From contig NZ_CP104202.1 in NCBI RefSeq assembly GCF_025244685.1, positions 808,323 through 872,322 of the forward strand: DNA of 64,000 bases, in the 5' to 3' direction. The notes below the pieces were generated by a model. The model saw only the letters and a program-made list of their open reading frames with translations, was not told the DNA's origin and did not search any database. Both the position numbers and the translations under genes were made by a program. The stretch comes from Chlorobaculum sp. MV4-Y (lineage in GTDB: Bacteria; Bacteroidota; Chlorobiia; Chlorobiales; Chlorobiaceae). Of the stretch, positions 48,086 through 58,302 are shown piece after piece. Each line of letters starts with the position of its first letter. Positions within the stretch are counted from its first letter, which is position 1.

Positions 48086-49390
48086 TCAAAGGCCGTTGCG
48101 TTTGAAAATAATATCCACACTGCTCTTGAGCTTGCCCTGAATCGTCTCCGCGCTGAAGAGCTTGTTGATCTCTTCGGCGGTGATGTGCTCGAGGATTTCC
48201 GGGTCATGAATCACCAGTTCCTTGAGCTGAATCTTCTCTTCCCAGCTCTTCATGGCGTTGCGCTGCACGAGGCGGTAGGCATCCTCGCGGGTGAGGCCCT
48301 TGCCGGTGAGGGCGAGCAGCAGTGTCTGCGAGAGGGTCAGGCCGTAGGAGGTGTCGAAGTTCTGCTCCATGCGCTCCGGATAGACGAGCAAGGTCTCGAT
48401 CGAATCGCGAAAAGTGCGCAGCATGTAAACGAGCGCGATGGTCGAGTCTGGCATGATGACGCGCTCCACCGAGGAGTGCGAAATGTCGCGTTCGTGCCAG
48501 AGGGCGACATTTTCCATGGCGGCGATCGAGTTGGAGCGCACCACGCGAGCCAGGCCGGTCAGGCGCTCGAAGGTGATCGGGTTGCGCTTGTGCGGCATGG
48601 CGGAGCTGCCCTTCTGGCCCTTGCTGAAGAACTCCTCGGTCTCGCGAACCTCGGTGCGCTGCAGGTGGCGCAGTTCAGTCGAGAACTTCTCGATGGATGA
48701 AGCGACGATGGCCAGCGTCGTAGCGTACTCGGCGTGGCGGTCGCGCTGGAGAATCTGCGTCGAGATCGACGATGGCTTCAGGCCGAGCTTCTGGCAGACG
48801 GCAGCCTCGATATCCGGTGACAAGTGCTGGTAGGTGCCGACTGCACCCGAAATTTTGCCCACCGAGATGGTTTCGAGCGCACGTTTCATGCGTTCGAGGT
48901 TGCGCTTCATCTCCTCGCGCCAGAGCAGGAGCTTCAGGCCGAAGGTGGTCGGCTCGGCGTGAATGCCGTGCGTGCGGCCCATCTGGAGGGTGTATTTGTG
49001 TTCGACGGCCTTTTTAGCGAGCACCTCGATGAGTGACTCGATGTCGGCCACGATGATCTTGCCTGCGTCGCGCATCTGCATGGCCAGGCACGTATCGACC
49101 ACGTCCGACGAGGTGAGGCCTTCGTGGATGTACCGTGATTCGGGGCCGACATAACCGGCGACATTGGTCAGGAAGGCGATGACGTCGTGCTTGGTCTCGT
49201 TTTCGATGATGAGAATCTCTTCGACGTTGAACTTGGCTTTCTCTTTAATGGTCGCAAGGGCATCAGCCGGAACGATACCGGCTTCCATGCGTGCTTCAAC
49301 GGCGGCGATTTCAAGTTGCAGCCAGCGTTCGAATTTGGCTTCATCGCTCCAGATTGCGGAAATGTCCTTCGGCGAGTAACGTGGTATCAC
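48086..49390 (-). CDS. purB: Adenylosuccinate lyase
   Basis: PurB cleaves SAICAR and adenylosuccinate in purine synthesis. The 434-residue protein starts with GTG ([20 protein letters not shown]). [20 protein letters not shown] and the superfamily signature [17 protein letters not shown] with the catalytic Ser are present. It lies 102 bp downstream of the poly(A) polymerase-like gene on the same strand and ends at the shared terminator with pgi. Confidence 0.97.
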   Translation of the reverse strand: MIPRYSPKDISAIWSDEAKFERWLQLEIAAVEARMEAGIVPADALATIKEKAKFNVEEILIIENETKHDVIAFLTNVAGYVGPESRYIHEGLTSSDVVDTCLAMQMRDAGKIIVADIESLIEVLAKKAVEHKYTLQMGRTHGIHAEPTTFGLKLLLWREEMKRNLERMKRALETISVGKISGAVGTYQHLSPDIEAAVCQKLGLKPSSISTQILQRDRHAEYATTLAIVASSIEKFSTELRHLQRTEVRETEEFFSKGQKGSSAMPHKRNPITFERLTGLARVVRSNSIAAMENVALWHERDISHSSVERVIMPDSTIALVYMLRTFRDSIETLLVYPERMEQNFDTSYGLTLSQTLLLALTGKGLTREDAYRLVQRNAMKSWEEKIQLKELVIHDPEILEHITAEEINKLFSAETIQGKLKSSVDIIFKRNGL

Positions 49391-49492
49391 TGTGGTTCGG
49401 TTTTGGTTTTAGTTTCGGGTAGTAATTAATATAGTTCTTGGCACTTCAAAGGCATGGAGAAAAGGGCCCACAGGAGCAGAGTGAAAAAACTT

Positions 49493-50989
49493 TCATGCCT
49501 GGCCTTTTTCCTGCATTTCGCGGTACACTTGCTGAACGTAATCAAGCGCAGCCTGGCGGTCGTAGGGAATATCGCCGTCGATGATGGCGTTTTCCATGCG
49601 CGATTTGATGATGCCGATCGTTCGACCCTGCGGGAGGTTCAGCAGCTCCATGATGTCAGTGCCACTGACCGGAGGACGCCACTTTGCCAGCAGGTCTTTT
49701 TCGCCAACCTCGGCAATTTTCTCCTCGACATTGCTGAAGTTTTTCATGATGCGCTGCACCTTGCGCGGGTTCTTGCTGGTTACGTCCGCGCGGCAGAGTG
49801 TCATCAGGTCGTCGAGGTCCGGCCCGGCGTCGAACATCAGGCGTCGCACCGCCGAGTCGGTGATCTCCTCCTTCGAGAGCGGAATCGGGCGGTGGTGCAG
49901 CCGCACCATTTTCTGCACGTACTCCAGCGGCTCCAGCGGCCACTTCATCGCGCGAAAAATCCGAGCCACGAGCTTGACGCCAACCGCCTCGTGGCCGTGG
50001 AATGTCCAGCCGCTGCCGGGGTGGAAGCGCTTGGTCACCGGCTTGGCGATGTCGTGGAAGAGGGCGCTGACCCGCAGCCAGAGCTTGTCTGAATGCTCTG
50101 CGAGGTTGTCCACCACCTGAAACGTGTGGAATAGCGTGTCTTTGTGCCCTAGCCCGTCCACCTGTTCGATGCCCGCCATGACGGCCAGCTCGGGGATGAT
50201 CTCCTTCAACAAGCCGGTCGAGTAGAGAATTTTCAGTCCGATGGAGGGTTTCGAAGCCTCCATGATCTTGAGAAACTCGTGGCTGACACGCTCGCGCGAG
50301 ACGATCTGGATCCGGCTGCTCATGGCGCTCATCGCGTCGAGCGTCGCTACGTCGAGCTGGAAGTCGAGCTGGCAGGCGAAGCGGGCGGCGCGCATCATGC
50401 GGAGAGGGTCGTCGGAGAACGTTTGTTCAGGATCGAGCGGCGTCTTGAGCAGTTTTTCGCGGATGTGTTGCTGCCCGTCGAACAGATCGACCACTTCGCC
50501 ACGCTCTGTGCGGTTCAGGCGCAGGGCGAGCGCATTGATTGTGAAGTCGCGCCGGGACAGGTCGTCCTCCAGCGTGCCGATACTCGTGATCGGCTTGCGC
50601 GATTCAGGGTTGTAGCTCTCCTTGCGCGCGCCGACGATTTCGAGTTTGAAGGTTCCTGCCTTCGGGTCGTCCAGTTCGAGCTGCGCGGTGCGGAAGCGCT
50701 CGAAGAGCACGAAGTTCCGCCCCCCGAGCTTTTCGGCAAGGGCGTGGGCGAAGGGCACCGGCTCGCCGATGACCATGATGTCGATGTCGGTGCAGGGACG
50801 CTGCATGACGAGGTCGCGGACGTAGCCGCCCACGATATAGCAGGAGAGTCCTGTCTCGTCGGCGAGGTCTCCGATGCGCTCCATGATTTCAGGAATGGCT
50901 TCGTGTGCTCTTGTCAGCATTCGGTCGTCGGTATCGTATTCGTCAGGTCGGGATTCAGTCAAGGTCTGCCGTATTTTTCCGGATTTCAT
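49493..50989 (-). CDS. CCA tRNA nucleotidyltransferase / poly(A) polymerase family with HD domain
   Basis: A class II nucleotidyltransferase with a C-terminal HD domain, acting on tRNA 3' ends. Up to 498 residues. SCYIVGGYVRDLVMQRPCTD IDIMVIGEP shows the G-G/R-D motif and the two-metal Asp pair. ITNIGTLEDDLSRRDFTINAL-like sequence (ITSIGTLEDDLSRRDFTINA) and RAARFACQLDFQLD follow. The HD part reads HKDTLFHTFQVVDNLAEHS. The start may be 50989, giving a 35-base overlap with the Gfo/Idh gene, or 50920; ribosome-binding sites do not settle it. CCA-adding versus poly(A) activity is not resolved. The only tRNA here encodes its own CCA. Confidence 0.88.
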   Translation of the reverse strand: MKSGKIRQTLTESRPDEYDTDDRMLTRAHEAIPEIMERIGDLADETGLSCYIVGGYVRDLVMQRPCTDIDIMVIGEPVPFAHALAEKLGGRNFVLFERFRTAQLELDDPKAGTFKLEIVGARKESYNPESRKPITSIGTLEDDLSRRDFTINALALRLNRTERGEVVDLFDGQQHIREKLLKTPLDPEQTFSDDPLRMMRAARFACQLDFQLDVATLDAMSAMSSRIQIVSRERVSHEFLKIMEASKPSIGLKILYSTGLLKEIIPELAVMAGIEQVDGLGHKDTLFHTFQVVDNLAEHSDKLWLRVSALFHDIAKPVTKRFHPGSGWTFHGHEAVGVKLVARIFRAMKWPLEPLEYVQKMVRLHHRPIPLSKEEITDSAVRRLMFDAGPDLDDLMTLCRADVTSKNPRKVQRIMKNFSNVEEKIAEVGEKDLLAKWRPPVSGTDIMELLNLPQGRTIGIIKSRMENAIIDGDIPYDRQAALDYVQQVYREMQEKGQA

Positions 50990-51989
50990 CGGTGATTTTT
51001 CCGGCCACCATCAGGGCGCGGCGTCCCTCTTCGGAGGTGACTTTCGCCGGTTTGCCTGTGCGGATGGCATTAATGAACTGTTCGAGCTCTTCTTTCAGTG
51101 CGTTGATTTTCGGAACGTCGGGGCTGACGTAATCGAGCGCCATGTCCTTCAGTGAATCCTGAATTTCTCCGAACTGTTCCAGAATCTTTTTCGTCGCGAA
51201 ATTTTTGATCGGGTTTTTCGAGGAGAGCTGATCGGGCCTGACCAGACGGAACACCTCCGACTTGCCGCTGGTGAAATCGAGCGAGGCGTAGCTTTTCGGG
51301 TTGCGGGTGAAAAAGCGCATTTTGCGCAGCTTGCTCCGGCTGAGTCGGCTCGCTGTCACGTTGGCGATGGCGCCGTTCTCGAACTCAATGCGCGCCGTGG
51401 CCATGTCGAGTTCGTTCGAGAAGACCTTCACGCCCGAAGCCGTGATGCTGCGGATGTCAGACTTGATGAGCGAGAGCACGAGGTCGATATCGTGGATCAT
51501 CAGATCGAGGATCACCGATACGTCGGTCACGCGGCGTGAAAAGCCGCTCAGGCGCTCGGCCTGGATGTACATCGGCTCTCCAATGTAGGGCTCGACGGCA
51601 AGCAGTGCCGGGTTGAAGCGCTCGATGTGGCCCACCTGGATGGTCAGTTTCTTTGCTTTCTCGATGCGGATCAGCTCGTCAGCCTCCCCCAGAGTTGTCG
51701 TGATCGGCTTCTCGATGAAGAGGTGCAGTCCTGCTTCGAGCAACTGCTTTGCAATGGCGTAGTGCGAGCTGGTCGTTGTCGCGATCACCGCGGCGTCGCA
51801 CGAAGCGGCCAGCTCCTCCAGCGTCGAGAAACACGCTACACCGTATTTTTTGCCGATCTCCTGCAACCGCTCGGGGTTCAGGTCGAACACGCCGGAAAAC
51901 TCTACGTCCGGGGCTTCGGCGGCAATCTGTTTCAGAAGATTGGTATGAAATTCGCCGAGCTTGCCGACGCCAGCAACGCCTATGCGCAT
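50955..51989 (-). CDS. Gfo/Idh/MocA-family oxidoreductase
   Basis: A 344-residue NAD(P)-dependent dehydrogenase. The N-terminal Rossmann motif is MRIGVAGVGKLGEFHTNLL, followed by FIEKPITTTLGEADELI with the catalytic-type Lys of the EKP motif. DLMIHDIDLVLSLI has the conserved Asp-His region. The sugar or related substrate is unknown. The ATG lies 27 bp after the MFS transporter stop, so the two are probably co-transcribed, and the 3' end overlaps the nucleotidyltransferase frame. Confidence 0.9.
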   Translation of the reverse strand: MRIGVAGVGKLGEFHTNLLKQIAAEAPDVEFSGVFDLNPERLQEIGKKYGVACFSTLEELAASCDAAVIATTTSSHYAIAKQLLEAGLHLFIEKPITTTLGEADELIRIEKAKKLTIQVGHIERFNPALLAVEPYIGEPMYIQAERLSGFSRRVTDVSVILDLMIHDIDLVLSLIKSDIRSITASGVKVFSNELDMATARIEFENGAIANVTASRLSRSKLRKMRFFTRNPKSYASLDFTSGKSEVFRLVRPDQLSSKNPIKNFATKKILEQFGEIQDSLKDMALDYVSPDVPKINALKEELEQFINAIRTGKPAKVTSEEGRRALMVAGKITDEIRKNTADLD

Positions 51990-52016
51990 GGGGTTCTCCT
52001 TTTCAATTCAGGCAGT

Positions 52017-53285
52017 TTATTCAGCTATTTCCGTAGTCGGCTCGAAAGCCTCGATTTCATATTTGAACAGGGTCATCGAAATGAAGGTGCCGACCACGGT
52101 CAGCGCACCGGCCACGTAGTACGGCATGCGGTGGTCATATCCGTACAGAATGCTGCCGCTGAACGGGCCGAGAATGCGGGCCAGCGCGTTGACCGACTGC
52201 GCGAACCCCATGATCTGGCCCTGCTTCTGCTTGTAACTGTAAAGCGAGATCATCGAAATGTTGAGCGGATTGACCAGGCTGGTGCCGATGGCGAAGAAGA
52301 GCAGGATGGCAAGGCCGACCGTGAAGAGCGAAGTGACCGGGATGAACGGAATGAAAAAGACGCCGATGAACGAGGTGATGTGACCCAAAACCATCAGCTT
52401 GTGCTCTCCATATTTGCGGGTCATCTTTGGCAGCATCACCCCTTGCACGATAACGGTAAAGAAACCTACGTAGGCGAACAGATAGCCGACCTGCTGCTCG
52501 GTGGCATGATAGACATCGCTCCAGAGAAGAATGGCCGAAACCTGCATGTTCACGATGGCCAGCGTATAGATGAAGTTGATGATCATCAACAGCACCACCG
52601 GTCGGGAACTGAAGGCGGCGGAGATTTTTTCCATGTAGGCGCTGCTCTTGCGGGACAGGGAAGCCAGCAGGGAGTTGTTGGCATGACCCACCGATTTCGG
52701 GTTTTTTCTGAAAAGCGACAGGAAGCCCTCGGCGTGAGGATTGGTTTCGTTCAGCAGAAAGAACGCCAGGGTGAAGTTGATGAAGTTGAGGCCGGCGGCG
52801 AACAGACCGACCATCGAGATGCCGAAATTGGTCATCAGCACGCCGCCGACGAGCGGGCCGATGATGAAGCCGATGCCGAAGGCCGCGCCGAGCATGCCCA
52901 TTGCGCCGGACCGGCTTTTCGAGTCGGTGACGTCGGTAATGGCTGCCTGCGCCGCTGCGATATTGGCCGAGCCGATGCCCGAGAGCGAGCGGGCCAGAAT
53001 CAGCAGGGGAATGGTGACCGCCTGCGAGAAAAATACATAAGAGATTGAAGCCAGAAAGATGCTCGACAGCATCACCGGCCGACGTCCGATCTTGTCGCTC
53101 AGCTTGCCCCAGATCGGCGAAAAGATGAACTGCATTGTCGAGTAGATAGCCGCGATCAGGCCGATCATGAAGGGCGACGCGCCAAGCTCCTTTGCATAGG
53201 TCGGCAGCAGCGGCAGCACGATACCGAAGCCGATCAGATCGAGCAGTACTGTCAGGAACAGAATGGCCAGCGGAGATTTCTTCAT
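52017..53285 (-). CDS. MFS transporter (TetA/TCR-like drug efflux type)
   Basis: A protein of 422 residues from the ATG at 53285, with 12 membrane segments. [20 protein letters not shown] is the family start. The loop 2-3 signature is [14 protein letters not shown], matching the MFS motif A, and the second half repeats it weakly. [14 protein letters not shown] and related glycine-rich segments fit the TCR/Tet subgroup. The substrate is not evident. A TTG at 53294 was rejected as start. It is divergent from htpX, 371 bp away. That gap contains a structured RNA candidate. Confidence 0.9.
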   Translation of the reverse strand: MKKSPLAILFLTVLLDLIGFGIVLPLLPTYAKELGASPFMIGLIAAIYSTMQFIFSPIWGKLSDKIGRRPVMLSSIFLASISYVFFSQAVTIPLLILARSLSGIGSANIAAAQAAITDVTDSKSRSGAMGMLGAAFGIGFIIGPLVGGVLMTNFGISMVGLFAAGLNFINFTLAFFLLNETNPHAEGFLSLFRKNPKSVGHANNSLLASLSRKSSAYMEKISAAFSSRPVVLLMIINFIYTLAIVNMQVSAILLWSDVYHATEQQVGYLFAYVGFFTVIVQGVMLPKMTRKYGEHKLMVLGHITSFIGVFFIPFIPVTSLFTVGLAILLFFAIGTSLVNPLNISMISLYSYKQKQGQIMGFAQSVNALARILGPFSGSILYGYDHRMPYYVAGALTVVGTFISMTLFKYEIEAFEPTTEIAE

Positions 53286-53505
53286 GAAGGGCAAGCCGTT
53301 AGGTGAAGCGGAAAAAGCCCAAAATACAAAAATCGCCTGCCATGTTGAAACGCGGCGTCAAGATTGTGGGCGCTCCGGAAGTCGTGCGAAGTTTTCCTTT
53401 GTGCCGGGCTCGATGTTTGGTGTCGCACTCAGTATTCCCGCGTCCGGCGAAAGGGGGCGTTGTGATTTTATTGTTTGTTATTTCCATAAATTTCGCAAGA
53501 CTTTG

Positions 53506-53590
53506 CAGGGCTGAACGTCCAACCTCAGGGTCGACACTGCGCGTAGCGAGTCCCTGGACAAGCGGCTGACTGATTGCCGCTCCAGCCCTG
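53506..53590 (+). ncRNA. Candidate structured RNA (compact three-way junction) upstream of htpX
   Basis: CAGGGCTG (53506-53513) pairs with CAGCCCTG (53583-53590) as the outer stem. Inside it, CAGGG (53526-53530) pairs with CCCTG (53552-53556) and GTC with GAC, with a capping mini-hairpin CTGCGCGTAGCGAG. AGCGGC (53561-53566) pairs with GCCGCT (53576-53581). The helices are joined by linkers of only one to three bases, so the fold is tight. It lies 67 bp before htpX and 221 bp before the MFS gene on the other strand. The transcribed strand is not certain. It matches no riboswitch or RNA class I recognise. The rest of the 371-bp gap shows no gene. Confidence 0.4.
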
Positions 53591-53656
53591 TGTCGCCTTT
53601 CGATATCGATACTTTCAAATAAAACAAACCATAACTGATAACGCAGGGGAGTGCGG

Positions 53657-54529
53657 ATGAAACGAATAGTTCTGTTTTTGATAACCAACATTGCGGTATT
53701 GCTGGTGTTGTCGGTCAGTGCGCGTCTGCTGGGCATCGACAGATTCCTGACCAGTAACGGGCTGAATATGGGCATGTTGCTGGCATTCGCAGCCCTGATC
53801 GGCTTTGGCGGCTCTTTCATGTCGTTGCTGATGTCCAAAACGATAGCCAAATGGAGCACCGGCGCGCGGGTTATCGCACAACCGGCAAACCAGGACGAAG
53901 CATGGCTCGTGAACACGGTGAAGCGGCTTTCCTCAAAAGCCGGGTTGCCGACGCCTGAGGTGGCTATCTATGATGGCGCGCCCAACGCCTTCGCTACCGG
54001 CGCGAGCAAGTCGAGGTCGCTGGTCGCCGTTTCTACCGGACTCTTGCAAAGCATGAACAAGCAACAGGTCGAGGCAGTGCTCGCTCACGAGGTTGCCCAC
54101 ATCCAGAACGGCGACATGGTGACGCTCACCCTGATTCAGGGCGTGCTCAACACCTTCGTGATCTTTCTCTCCCGCGTCGCAGGTTATGCGATAGACAGTT
54201 TTCTGCGCAGGGACGACGATGAAGGTGGGGTTGGCATCGGCTACATGATTGGCAGTATCGTTTGCGAGATACTGTTCGGCATTCTTGCTTCCATCGTCGT
54301 GATGTACTTCTCGCGCAAACGCGAGTTCCGTGCGGACGCAGGGGCGGCTTCGCTGATGGGTGATCGCCGGCCGATGATCGAAGCTCTCCGGGCGCTGGGC
54401 AGCCTCGAAGCGGGCCAGTTGCCAAAACAAATGGCGGCCAGCGGCATCACCGGCGGCGGAATCATGGCGCTTTTCAGCAGCCATCCGCCACTCGAATCGC
54501 GAATCGCCGCGCTTGAAACCGCTCGCTGA
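53657..54529 (+). CDS. htpX: Membrane zinc metalloprotease HtpX
   Basis: HtpX is a membrane-embedded M48 metalloprotease that degrades damaged membrane proteins. The protein has 290 residues from the ATG at 53657; GGGGAG lies at good distance from it, so the upstream GTG at 53651 was rejected. The zinc motif is [13 protein letters not shown] (HEXXH), and the third ligand Glu is in [14 protein letters not shown]. Membrane segments lie at the N-terminus and around residues 155-220. A candidate structured RNA lies just upstream. A terminator follows. Confidence 0.96.
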   Translation: MKRIVLFLITNIAVLLVLSVSARLLGIDRFLTSNGLNMGMLLAFAALIGFGGSFMSLLMSKTIAKWSTGARVIAQPANQDEAWLVNTVKRLSSKAGLPTPEVAIYDGAPNAFATGASKSRSLVAVSTGLLQSMNKQQVEAVLAHEVAHIQNGDMVTLTLIQGVLNTFVIFLSRVAGYAIDSFLRRDDDEGGVGIGYMIGSIVCEILFGILASIVVMYFSRKREFRADAGAASLMGDRRPMIEALRALGSLEAGQLPKQMAASGITGGGIMALFSSHPPLESRIAALETAR

Positions 54530-54557
54530 AGCGGTTGAGCGTCGATGATCGATACGG

Positions 54558-54597
54558 CAGGGGGCGTTCCGTAGTTTCGGGACACCCTTTTTTTATT
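54558..54597 (+). terminator. Terminator of htpX
   Basis: GGGCGTTCC and GGGACACCC pair over nine positions with one mismatch and a G-T pair, then TTTTTTT follows. It lies about 30 bp after the stop. Confidence 0.7.
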
Positions 54598-54686
54598 GTT
54601 CCCACTCGCGATTGCGATTACGTTGCGCTTCGGCTGCGCAGCGGTTATTTTGCTCATCACTGATATTTCGATTCAACACCACGTTT

Positions 54687-55556
54687 ATGAAACGCCTCAA
54701 GCCCCTCATCGCATTTTCAGCTTTTTCGATTGTTTTGCTGACGATGCCTCTCGGTCACGCAGCCGTCATCGTTCTGCAAAGCGCGCTTGGCAGGGAGCAC
54801 GTCGCCTTGGCCGGAGTGCTGCTCGGCATTGCAGGAAGCGGCTTGCTGATTGCGGGACTGTTTACATCGAAAGAGCTGATTGCAACCATGCTCGGCATGT
54901 TCGGCGCTCTTTTCGTCTGGTCTGGGTGGATCGAGATCGGCTTCGAGTACTACGCCCGCCGTCTTGGCATCGCGCCTGTGATGGCGAACGGCGAAGTGGT
55001 AACCCGGGCTGAATATCTGCTCATGCCCTCTTCGGTCGGATTTTTTGCAATCATCATGCTCTACTACCTGTTCGGTGTTCGTTCGGGATGCAGATTTTTC
55101 CTGTGGTTTCAGCGCCTGTTGCGTTTCGATTCCCGGCTTGGCCAGGCCCGCTCGTCCCGGAACGTGGCCATGATCACCTTCATGGAGTTCAACGTGCTGT
55201 TGTGGGGCTTTTATCTGCTGCTCCTGTTTGCCTACGACGATAACTTCGCCGGAGACCGCCATCCCGTAACCTATTTTATCGCTTTCGGTTCGCTGTTATG
55301 GTCGGTGTTGCTTTTCGTCAAACTCCTGAAAATCAGCAATCTGGCATACGCCATCCGCTACGCGATCCCGACAGTGCTCATCTTCTGGAACTTCGTTGAA
55401 ATCCTCGGCAGATGGAATGTTTTCACCGAAATCTGGATCCAGCCGTCGAAGTATGTCATCGAAATCGTCTTGATGACTTTGGTGCTGTTGATTCTGATGC
55501 TTTCTGTTCTGTTCGGCGCGAAAGGGAAGCAAAAGAGCGAAGCAAATCGGGGGTGA
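54687..55556 (+). CDS. Multi-pass membrane protein of unknown function
   Basis: I do not recognise this 289-residue protein. From the ATG at 54687 it starts with a basic residue pair and a hydrophobic segment (LIAFSAFSIVLLTMPLGHAA) and has about seven or eight membrane segments, for example AIIMLYYLFGVRSG and FMEFNVLLWGFYLLLLFAY. It ends with KGKQKSEANRG. The long frame from 54612 has poor codon quality at its start. It has no clear partner. Downstream is the AT-rich AAA/TOPRIM gene. Confidence 0.7.
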   Translation: MKRLKPLIAFSAFSIVLLTMPLGHAAVIVLQSALGREHVALAGVLLGIAGSGLLIAGLFTSKELIATMLGMFGALFVWSGWIEIGFEYYARRLGIAPVMANGEVVTRAEYLLMPSSVGFFAIIMLYYLFGVRSGCRFFLWFQRLLRFDSRLGQARSSRNVAMITFMEFNVLLWGFYLLLLFAYDDNFAGDRHPVTYFIAFGSLLWSVLLFVKLLKISNLAYAIRYAIPTVLIFWNFVEILGRWNVFTEIWIQPSKYVIEIVLMTLVLLILMLSVLFGAKGKQKSEANRG

Positions 55557-55724
55557 TTTGGGATTGATTCTTGGAATGGCAGGATTGTTGGGGCGGGATG
55601 AGGAGTTGATTTCAGCGGTGTAACGATTGATGAGAAAATCAATTTGAAATCATTATTATTGATTGGATAAGCAGATTAAAAAAAATAAGTGATATTTTAT
55701 TTTAATGTTGATGCTTGAATTTTA

Positions 55725-57365
55725 ATGAATATAACAATGATTACTCGTTTAACGCTTCGGAATTTCAAGAATGTTCAGGAGCAACAATATGATTTTACAC
55801 AGTTCGACCTTTTGGTTGGTAGAAATAATAGTGGGAAGAGTACCGTATTACAGGCTTTAGCTATCTGGCAGTATTGTATAGACGAATTTCATCGTTCAAA
55901 TAGAAGCGGCACCAAAGGGATTCAGATTGTTCTGCCAAACTTTACTGCATTACCAGTTCCAGAGTTTAACTTATTGTGGCGGAACAAAACAGATCGAGAG
56001 TATCCTTTTGAAGATGGAAAGAAAAAACAGAAGTTTATTCTGATTCAGATAATAGTTGAGTGGCAAGTATCATTTGACAAAAGAGAGACGTTTGGTATAG
56101 ATTTACGTTATCAATCTCCGCAGACGATTTATGCTATTCCCGAAGAAGGGTGGGGGCGTTTCAGGGAATTAGAAAATAATTTGCCAAGAATTGCATATGT
56201 CCCACCTTTTTCGGGATTGGACCCTATGGAGAAGTGGTTGGATGTCGCACCAATAAGACAACAGGTAGGAAAAGGCCAGCCTGGTAGTGTGTTGAGAAAT
56301 TTATTGTTTAAAGTTAAACAGGATATACGCCGTGGTGATTGGGATGAATTAGCTGCTGTTGTGAAAAGATGGTTTTCTGTTGAGATATGTGAGCCTGACT
56401 ATGACAAGCAGAAAGATGTGTATATAACTGTCGAGTATCGTCAAAACGAAAAAGAATTTGATATTATTTCAGGAGGAAGCGGATTTCACCAAACGTTGAC
56501 TTTGCTTGCGTTTTTATATGGTTATAATCCGACGGTTATTCTCCTTGATGAACCTGATGCGCATCTTCATGTCAATTTGCAGCGTGAAATCCTTGACTAT
56601 TTCAAACAAAAGTCTCAAGAGAAGAATATCCAGTTTCTTATTGCCACTCACGCGGAGGAATTTTCCCGTGGTGTCGATGCGAGCCAGATTGTTTCTCTTA
56701 TGGGTCAAAAGCCAAAAAGGATAGAGTCTGTTCCAGAAATTATTCGGGCAATGGCAGAAGTCTCAAATGAAGAAATTGTCAGGACAATGGCCTATCCATA
56801 TATAGTATATATAGAAGGTGAAAGTGATGAACGAATTATAAGAGCTTGGTCAAACGTTTGTGGTGCCGATGAAGTTATAGATAAGGTGTGTTTCAAGTCT
56901 ATGAGTGGTGGGAGCAAACAAAAAATGAAGGAGTTGGCAGACGATCATTATCAGGCCTTAAAACAGATTGTTCCTGATCTGAGGAGAATGATCCTTCTTG
57001 ATTATGATGAAGCTGAAGGTTATCACCCACGAAAAGACAATCAAGTGCTTTTCGAGTGGCAAAGAAAAAATATTGAGAATTACTTATTTGTTCCTGATGT
57101 ATGGAAAAGAGTGGCTTTGGAGAAGCTTGGATTATCTGAGAGTGATTTGTTTTCAATGTCAATATTAAGTCTGATTGATGACTATTTTGAGTCTCAGAAT
57201 CTTGTTTTGCCAAGGAAACAAAGCTGGAGAAATATATCTGCCAATGTATTTGCTGTGGTTGATGGTAAAAAACTGTTATTTGAAAAAGATGATTCGCTTT
57301 TCCATCGTTTAAGAAAAATAATCCATCGATACAGATCTTACGTGAAGAAATTGCTATTAATATGA
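55725..57365 (+). CDS. AAA ATPase with TOPRIM domain (OLD/AAA_15-type), C-terminal frameshift suspected
   Basis: A 546-residue P-loop ATPase with an N-terminal SMC-like head (LTLRNFKNVQEQQYDF, Walker A GRNNSGKSTVLQAL), the signature ISGGSGFHQTLTLLAFLYG, Walker B TVILLDEPDAHLH and H-switch FLIATHAEEF. A C-terminal TOPRIM-like part follows, with VYIEGESDERIIRAWS and ILLDYDEAEGYHP. This is the OLD-family layout, seen in anti-phage proteins. GC is far lower than in neighbours, suggesting acquisition. After KIIHRYR the frame ends at 57365. Adding one A in the A5 run at 57314-57318 gives NNPSIQILREEIAINM and an end at 57436 with KSLLDKG. No helicase (GajB-like) gene is adjacent. Confidence 0.85.
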   Translation: MNITMITRLTLRNFKNVQEQQYDFTQFDLLVGRNNSGKSTVLQALAIWQYCIDEFHRSNRSGTKGIQIVLPNFTALPVPEFNLLWRNKTDREYPFEDGKKKQKFILIQIIVEWQVSFDKRETFGIDLRYQSPQTIYAIPEEGWGRFRELENNLPRIAYVPPFSGLDPMEKWLDVAPIRQQVGKGQPGSVLRNLLFKVKQDIRRGDWDELAAVVKRWFSVEICEPDYDKQKDVYITVEYRQNEKEFDIISGGSGFHQTLTLLAFLYGYNPTVILLDEPDAHLHVNLQREILDYFKQKSQEKNIQFLIATHAEEFSRGVDASQIVSLMGQKPKRIESVPEIIRAMAEVSNEEIVRTMAYPYIVYIEGESDERIIRAWSNVCGADEVIDKVCFKSMSGGSKQKMKELADDHYQALKQIVPDLRRMILLDYDEAEGYHPRKDNQVLFEWQRKNIENYLFVPDVWKRVALEKLGLSESDLFSMSILSLIDDYFESQNLVLPRKQSWRNISANVFAVVDGKKLLFEKDDSLFHRLRKIIHRYRSYVKKLLLI

Positions 57366-57562
57366 CGGAAGACGAGATCCATGATGATATATATGAGTTT
57401 ATGGGAAAATTGAAATCATTATTAGATAAGGGTTGATTATTAAAATTTTTATAATAAAAAGATGTTGATCCGTTGAAGAAAGGATTGATAAAGTTGTGAT
57501 GATTTTGTATTTGACCTCAAAAAGAATAAGTGTTCCACCAGCCACGTCGCATACACTTTTCA

Positions 57563-58114
57563 ATGCCCGAATGGCTGGAGAGATATGCCAGCACATACGA
57601 TCCATTGCCTTCGCTCGAAGCGCGGATGCGGTTTGTCATCGATGCGTCGCGGAAAAATGTCGAGGAGGGGAGTGGTGGGCCGTTTGCGGCGGCGGTGTTT
57701 GAGATTGGGTCGGGACAGCTGGTTTCGCTTGGAGTCAATCTGGTTTTTACTCAGAAGTCATCGATCCTGCACGCCGAAATGGTAGCTATCGCGCTGGCGC
57801 AAAAACAGTTAGATGCTTACGATCTTGGCAGCCCTGACATGCCTGCGCATGAGCTGGTGACGAGCACCGAGCCGTGCGCGATGTGTTTTGGCGCAATACC
57901 CTGGTCGGGTATCCGGCATCTTGTGACCGGAGCATTCTCCGAGGATGCCAAGGCGATCGGATTCGATGAAGGGCCAAAGCCGGAGAACTGGACAGAGGAA
58001 CTCGAAGCCCGAGGCATTCGTGTTACCACCTGCGTTGAGCGTGAAGCAGCTCGCGAAGTTTTACAGCTCTATGCCCGGACGGGTGGTCATATCTATAACT
58101 CACGGAAAGGATGA
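57563..58114 (+). CDS. Nucleoside/cytidine-deaminase-family protein (guanine-deaminase-like)
   Basis: A protein of 183 residues from the ATG at 57563. The zinc ligands and catalytic Glu lie in ILHAEMVAIALAQ and TSTEPCAMCFGAI, the normal HAE...PCxxC pair. The fold is the cytidine/guanine/tRNA-adenosine deaminase superfamily. Guanine or nucleoside deamination is the likely role. Its GC content is back to the local norm after the AT-rich ATPase gene. It is not obviously in an operon. Confidence 0.88.
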   Translation: MPEWLERYASTYDPLPSLEARMRFVIDASRKNVEEGSGGPFAAAVFEIGSGQLVSLGVNLVFTQKSSILHAEMVAIALAQKQLDAYDLGSPDMPAHELVTSTEPCAMCFGAIPWSGIRHLVTGAFSEDAKAIGFDEGPKPENWTEELEARGIRVTTCVEREAAREVLQLYARTGGHIYNSRKG

Positions 58115-58302
58115 TGCTTGCGCCAAGCAGGTGCAGTGTCCGCAGGAAATCGAACTCCGAGCCTCCTTTTTTAGCCGGGTGCGTTTGAAAATCAGGCGTA
58201 CTCTTTGTACTTATAACTGTAATCCGTGCAGCCAGTCTTACTCATTCGCTGTTCATGCGGGGAGGGGCATACATTCCTTAATCACAAGATGCTGATGCAA
58301 GT

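Noticed and set aside
53506-53590. Hammerhead ribozyme or 4.5S RNA
   Set aside because: The conserved CTGATGA/GAAA core and the GGAAGCAGC loop are both absent on either strand.
58140-58180. Possible tRNA fragment (T-loop-like string in the gap before DUF2339)
   Set aside because: The arms do not pair and no cloverleaf can be drawn.
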